Assembly (NCBI GenBank): GCA_002451695.1 | Contig: DKDC01000005.1 | Span: 13,076-49,719 of the forward strand | Length of the DNA: 36,644 nt | Source of the DNA: Prevotellaceae bacterium UBA6858 | GTDB taxonomy: Bacteria > Bacteroidota > Bacteroidia > Bacteroidales > Bacteroidaceae | Direction of reading: 5' to 3' | Shown: positions 34,420 to 36,644 of the stretch, one piece after another | How positions within the stretch are numbered: the first letter of the stretch is position 1 | How the letters are laid out: each line of letters begins with the position of its first letter | Notes under the pieces: model-generated | Seen by the model: the letters and a program-made list of their open reading frames with translations, nothing else | Database searches by the model: none | Told to the model about the DNA's origin: nothing | Program-made: the position numbers and the translations under genes

Positions 34420-34435
34420 CTGGGCAAACAGTTTT

Positions 34436-35983
34436 TCAGTCTTCGGCGATTTTCTTGAGCAGCGAGGTGATGCTCACACGGTCCTCAAGGGTTTCGCGCA
34501 GTGCGGCAATCTTTATGCGCTCCTGCTCCATGGTGTCGCGGTTGCGCAATGTAACGCACTCGTCTTTGAGGCTGTCGTGATCAATCGTGATGCAGTACGG
34601 CGTGCCTATGGCATCCTGACGGCGGTAACGCTTGCCGATGGAGTCTTTGTCCTCGTATTTGCAGTTGAAGTGGTAGCGCAGATCCCTCATAATCTTCTCG
34701 CCGAGTTCGGGAAGCCCGTCCTTGCGCACAAGCGGCAGGATTGCGAGCTTTGTGGGTGCGAGCTGCTGCGGCAGGTGAAGCACGGTGCGCGTCTCGCCGT
34801 TCTCCAGTTTCTCCTCCTCAAACGAATGGCACATCACGGAAAGGAACATACGGTCAACGCCTATCGAGGTCTCCACGTCGTATGGGGTGTAGCTTTCGCC
34901 GGTCTCGGGGTCGTGATACTTTATCTGCTTCCCGCTGAACTTCTCGTGCTGCGAGAGGTCGAAATTGGTGCGCGAGTGGATTCCCTCCACCTCCTTGAAG
35001 CCGAACGGCATATTAAATTCTATGTCTGTTGCCGCATTTGCGTAGTGGGCGAGCTTTTCGTGGTCGTGGAAACGGTAGTTCTCCGCACCGAAGCCGAGAG
35101 CCTGGTGCCATTTCATCCTCATGTTTTTCCAGTAGCTGAACCATTCCATTTCCGTGCCGGGCTTGCAGAAGAACTGCATCTCCATCTGCTCGAACTCGCG
35201 CATGCGGAATATGAACTGGCGGGCGACAATCTCATTGCGGAAAGCCTTTCCTATCTGCGCTATGCCGAAAGGCAGCTTCATGCGCCCTGTCTTCTGCACG
35301 CTGAGGTAGTCAACGAATATCCCCTGTGCCGTTTCGGGGCGCAGGTATATCGTGGAAGTCCCTTCGGCCGTGGAGCCGACCTCCGTCTTGAACATAAGGT
35401 TGAACTGGCGTACGTCGGTCCAGTTCCTTGTCCCGCTTATGGGGCAGACAATGCCCTCGTCGAGTATTATCTGCTTCAGCTCGTCAAGGTTCACGTCGTT
35501 CATCGCCTTCTTGTAGCGTTCGTGGAGTGCGTCGCGCTTCTGCTTGTGCTCAATCACGCGCTGGCTTGTCGCGCAGAACTTCTCCTCGTCAAACGAGTCG
35601 CCGAAACGCTTGCGCGCCTTGGCCACCTCCTTGGCAATCTTCTCGTCGTATTTCGCAATCTGCTCCTCTATGAGCACATCGGCGCGGTAGCGTTTCTTCG
35701 AGTCGCGGTTGTCGATGAGCGGGTCGTTGAAGGCGTCAACGTGCCCCGAAGCCTTCCAGACCGTGGGGTGCATGAAAATCGCCGCGTCTATACCGACGAT
35801 GTTCTGGTGCAGCAGCACCATGCTCTGCCACCAATACTGCTTTATGTTGTTCTTCAGTTCAACGCCGTTCTGCCCGTAGTCATAAACCGCGCCCAAACCG
35901 TCGTAAATCTCGCTTGAGGGGAAAACGAAACCGTATTCCTTGCAATGCGACACAATCTTCTTGAAAACGTCTTCCTGAGCCAT
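34436..35983 (-). CDS. glyS: glycyl-tRNA synthetase, dimeric type
   Basis: 515 residues, the alpha2 class II enzyme found in Bacteroidetes rather than the alpha2beta2 type. N terminus KKIVSHCKEYGFVFPSSEIY; glycine-pocket motif ASGHVDAFNDPLI; RPETAQGIFVDYLSV; motif 2 FRNEIVARQFIFRMREFEQ; motif 3 ETSIGVDRMFLSV; C-terminal anticodon-binding domain (LAPTKLAILPLV). A coiled-coil-like basic insert spans about 95-165 (KYDEKIAKEVAKARKRFG). It charges tRNA-Gly with glycine. First gene of a two-gene operon with the FKBP lipoprotein. Confidence 0.95.
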   Translation of the reverse strand: MAQEDVFKKIVSHCKEYGFVFPSSEIYDGLGAVYDYGQNGVELKNNIKQYWWQSMVLLHQNIVGIDAAIFMHPTVWKASGHVDAFNDPLIDNRDSKKRYRADVLIEEQIAKYDEKIAKEVAKARKRFGDSFDEEKFCATSQRVIEHKQKRDALHERYKKAMNDVNLDELKQIILDEGIVCPISGTRNWTDVRQFNLMFKTEVGSTAEGTSTIYLRPETAQGIFVDYLSVQKTGRMKLPFGIAQIGKAFRNEIVARQFIFRMREFEQMEMQFFCKPGTEMEWFSYWKNMRMKWHQALGFGAENYRFHDHEKLAHYANAATDIEFNMPFGFKEVEGIHSRTNFDLSQHEKFSGKQIKYHDPETGESYTPYDVETSIGVDRMFLSVMCHSFEEEKLENGETRTVLHLPQQLAPTKLAILPLVRKDGLPELGEKIMRDLRYHFNCKYEDKDSIGKRYRRQDAIGTPYCITIDHDSLKDECVTLRNRDTMEQERIKIAALRETLEDRVSITSLLKKIAED

Positions 35984-36023
35984 GTCTTTGTGTTATGCTT
36001 TGAAATGTGATACTATATGTGTG

Positions 36024-36031
36024 CAAAGGTA
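36024..36031 (-). promoter_or_regulatory. -7 box for glyS
   Basis: TACCTTTG on the minus strand, about 40 nt upstream of ATG 35983. No T-box leader was seen. Confidence 0.55.
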
Positions 36032-36086
36032 ATAATTTTCCCGCAACCTGCGCCACGCCCCGGGGGCTTACGCCGCCGGCGGACAT

Positions 36087-36127
36087 AAAAAAAGCGCGCC
36101 ATCCGCCATTCCGGTGGACGCCGCGCC
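36087..36127 (-). terminator. rho-independent terminator of the ferredoxin gene
   Basis: On the minus strand an imperfect GC-rich hairpin (GCGCGGCGTCCACC ... GGCGGATGGCGCGC) is followed by seven T (A-run 36087-36093). It lies 20-60 nt beyond the ferredoxin stop. Confidence 0.75.
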
Positions 36128-36145
36128 ATGTATGGTTACGGTTTG

Positions 36146-36319
36146 TTACTCCGCAGGGCTGATTGCTCCGCTGGGGCAAACGTCTGCGCACGTGCCGCAG
36201 TCAACGCAAGCGTTGGGGTCGATAGAATACTTATCGCTGCCCTCGCTGATTGCTCCGCTGGGGCATTCGTCAATACAAGTTCCGCATGCAACGCAATCGT
36301 CGCTAATTACATAAGCCAT
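36146..36319 (-). CDS. two-cluster 4Fe-4S ferredoxin
   Basis: 57 residues, a complete clostridial-type ferredoxin. Cluster motifs are CVACGTCIDECPSG (Cys 9, 12, 15, 19) and CVDCGTCADVCPSG (Cys 38, 41, 44, 48), each followed by AIS. All eight cysteines and both prolines are present. It carries electrons at low potential for anaerobic enzymes such as pyruvate:ferredoxin oxidoreductase. The two halves are offset by 87 bp and share an identical stretch (GGAGCAATCAGC with flanking bases) in the DNA. Start ATG 36319; single gene with its own promoter and terminator. Confidence 0.95.
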   Translation of the reverse strand: MAYVISDDCVACGTCIDECPSGAISEGSDKYSIDPNACVDCGTCADVCPSGAISPAE

Positions 36320-36366
36320 AGTTGTAGTTTGATTTAATTGTTTATGATGTTCCTTTATTCCGCTTG

Positions 36367-36397
36367 CAAAATTACTGCTTTATTTGAAATCTCCAAA
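36367..36397 (-). promoter_or_regulatory. Bacteroidetes-type promoter of the ferredoxin gene
   Basis: Minus strand: TTTG (36397-36394), exactly 19 bases, TAATTTTG (36374-36367). Full consensus match; leader of about 40 nt. Confidence 0.75.
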
Positions 36398-36577
36398 TCG
36401 TACGTGCAATTTTTGCCCCGTCAGGCACAAGAAAACGTAAAGGGCAAGATTGCCATGCGCCCTTCACCGCATATCCGCAGCGGCTTGCCCCCCAAAAAGC
36501 GGCAAGCACGCCACAATTTGCGTAAGGCGTTGGTTCCCAAAGCAATAACTGCACAAGAAATATTCTTCGTAACGATT

Positions 36578-36644
36578 TGTATTTCAGAGGTTTATTGTGG
36601 TCGAAAAAAGGTCTGATGTAATTTGAATTATATCAGACATAATT
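36578..36644 (+). repeat. 21-bp-module array, copy R9 (cut by window end)
   Basis: Forward copy: flank TGTATTTCAGAGGTTT, AAAAAAGG, core GTCTGATGTA, spacer ATTTGAAT, core TATATCAGACATA; the rest is beyond the window. Slots 1 and 2 form an inverted repeat with one G-T pair. In the gap from 36320 to the window end I see only this and the ferredoxin promoter. Confidence 0.85.

Noticed and set aside
36129..36337. Plus-strand open frames over the ferredoxin gene
   Set aside because: The minus strand encodes a complete eight-cysteine ferredoxin with promoter and terminator; the plus-strand frames are shadows.
2770..36644. Arrays as integron attC sites separating gene cassettes
   Set aside because: Copies occur in both orientations, the intervening units are housekeeping operons, and no integrase or attI-like site was seen.

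Overview
The window is ordinary chromosome from a member of the Bacteroidales. The evidence is the promoter grammar (TTTG, about 19 bases, then TAnnTTTG, in front of many genes), leaders without Shine-Dalgarno sites, a fused ThrA, an ECF sigma/DUF4974 anti-sigma pair next to a TonB-type outer-membrane barrel, two GH97 enzymes and a dimeric-type glycyl-tRNA synthetase. I cannot fix the family or genus. Coding DNA is fairly GC-rich and the long intergenic gaps are markedly AT-rich. No tRNA, rRNA, transposase, integrase or CRISPR array was seen.

Layout, left to right. At 155-2665 (+) lies a tightly packed DNA-damage operon: an AlkD-like glycosylase, a Y-family polymerase and a small YolD-like protein. 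At 3025-7144 (-) is a cell-surface signalling set: ECF sigma factor, short anti-sigma factor and outer-membrane receptor; the sigma gene and the receptor gene carry matching promoter-like blocks. thrA follows at 7290-9719 (-), then a secreted leucine-rich-repeat protein built from one internal duplication (10001-11203, +). Thioredoxin and a small lipoprotein (-) come next. A secreted protein of unknown function, a DUF3822-like protein and rsmD form an operon at 12431-15846 (+). Two tandem GH97 alpha-glycosidases occupy 16360-20378 (-). A glycosyltransferase and radC (20763-22432, +) meet, end to end, a secreted polysaccharide-deacetylase-like protein (-). Class I fumarase, a lipoprotein, and the series dnaE, radA and a COG2509-type flavoprotein fill 23451-33351. 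The right end holds glyS plus an FKBP-type lipoprotein (-) and a 57-residue two-cluster ferredoxin (-).

The most unusual content is between the genes. Nine AT-rich arrays (about 60-115 bp each) made of 21-bp modules are scattered through the window, one in every gap longer than 300 nt. Each module is a 13-bp degenerate palindrome (TAYRTCNGAYRTA, or a variant with AGG/CCT in the middle) plus an 8-bp spacer. Spacers mostly keep their direction from copy to copy, while individual 13-bp cores appear in either orientation. Copies share one asymmetric flank, and three are paired with a second, GC-rich hairpin repeat. Five of the six convergent gene junctions carry an array; the sixth has no room because its two stop codons abut. 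A 21-bp period is two DNA helical turns, which suggests a binding array for a dimeric protein; several copies could also act as two-way transcription terminators. I do not recognise this family.
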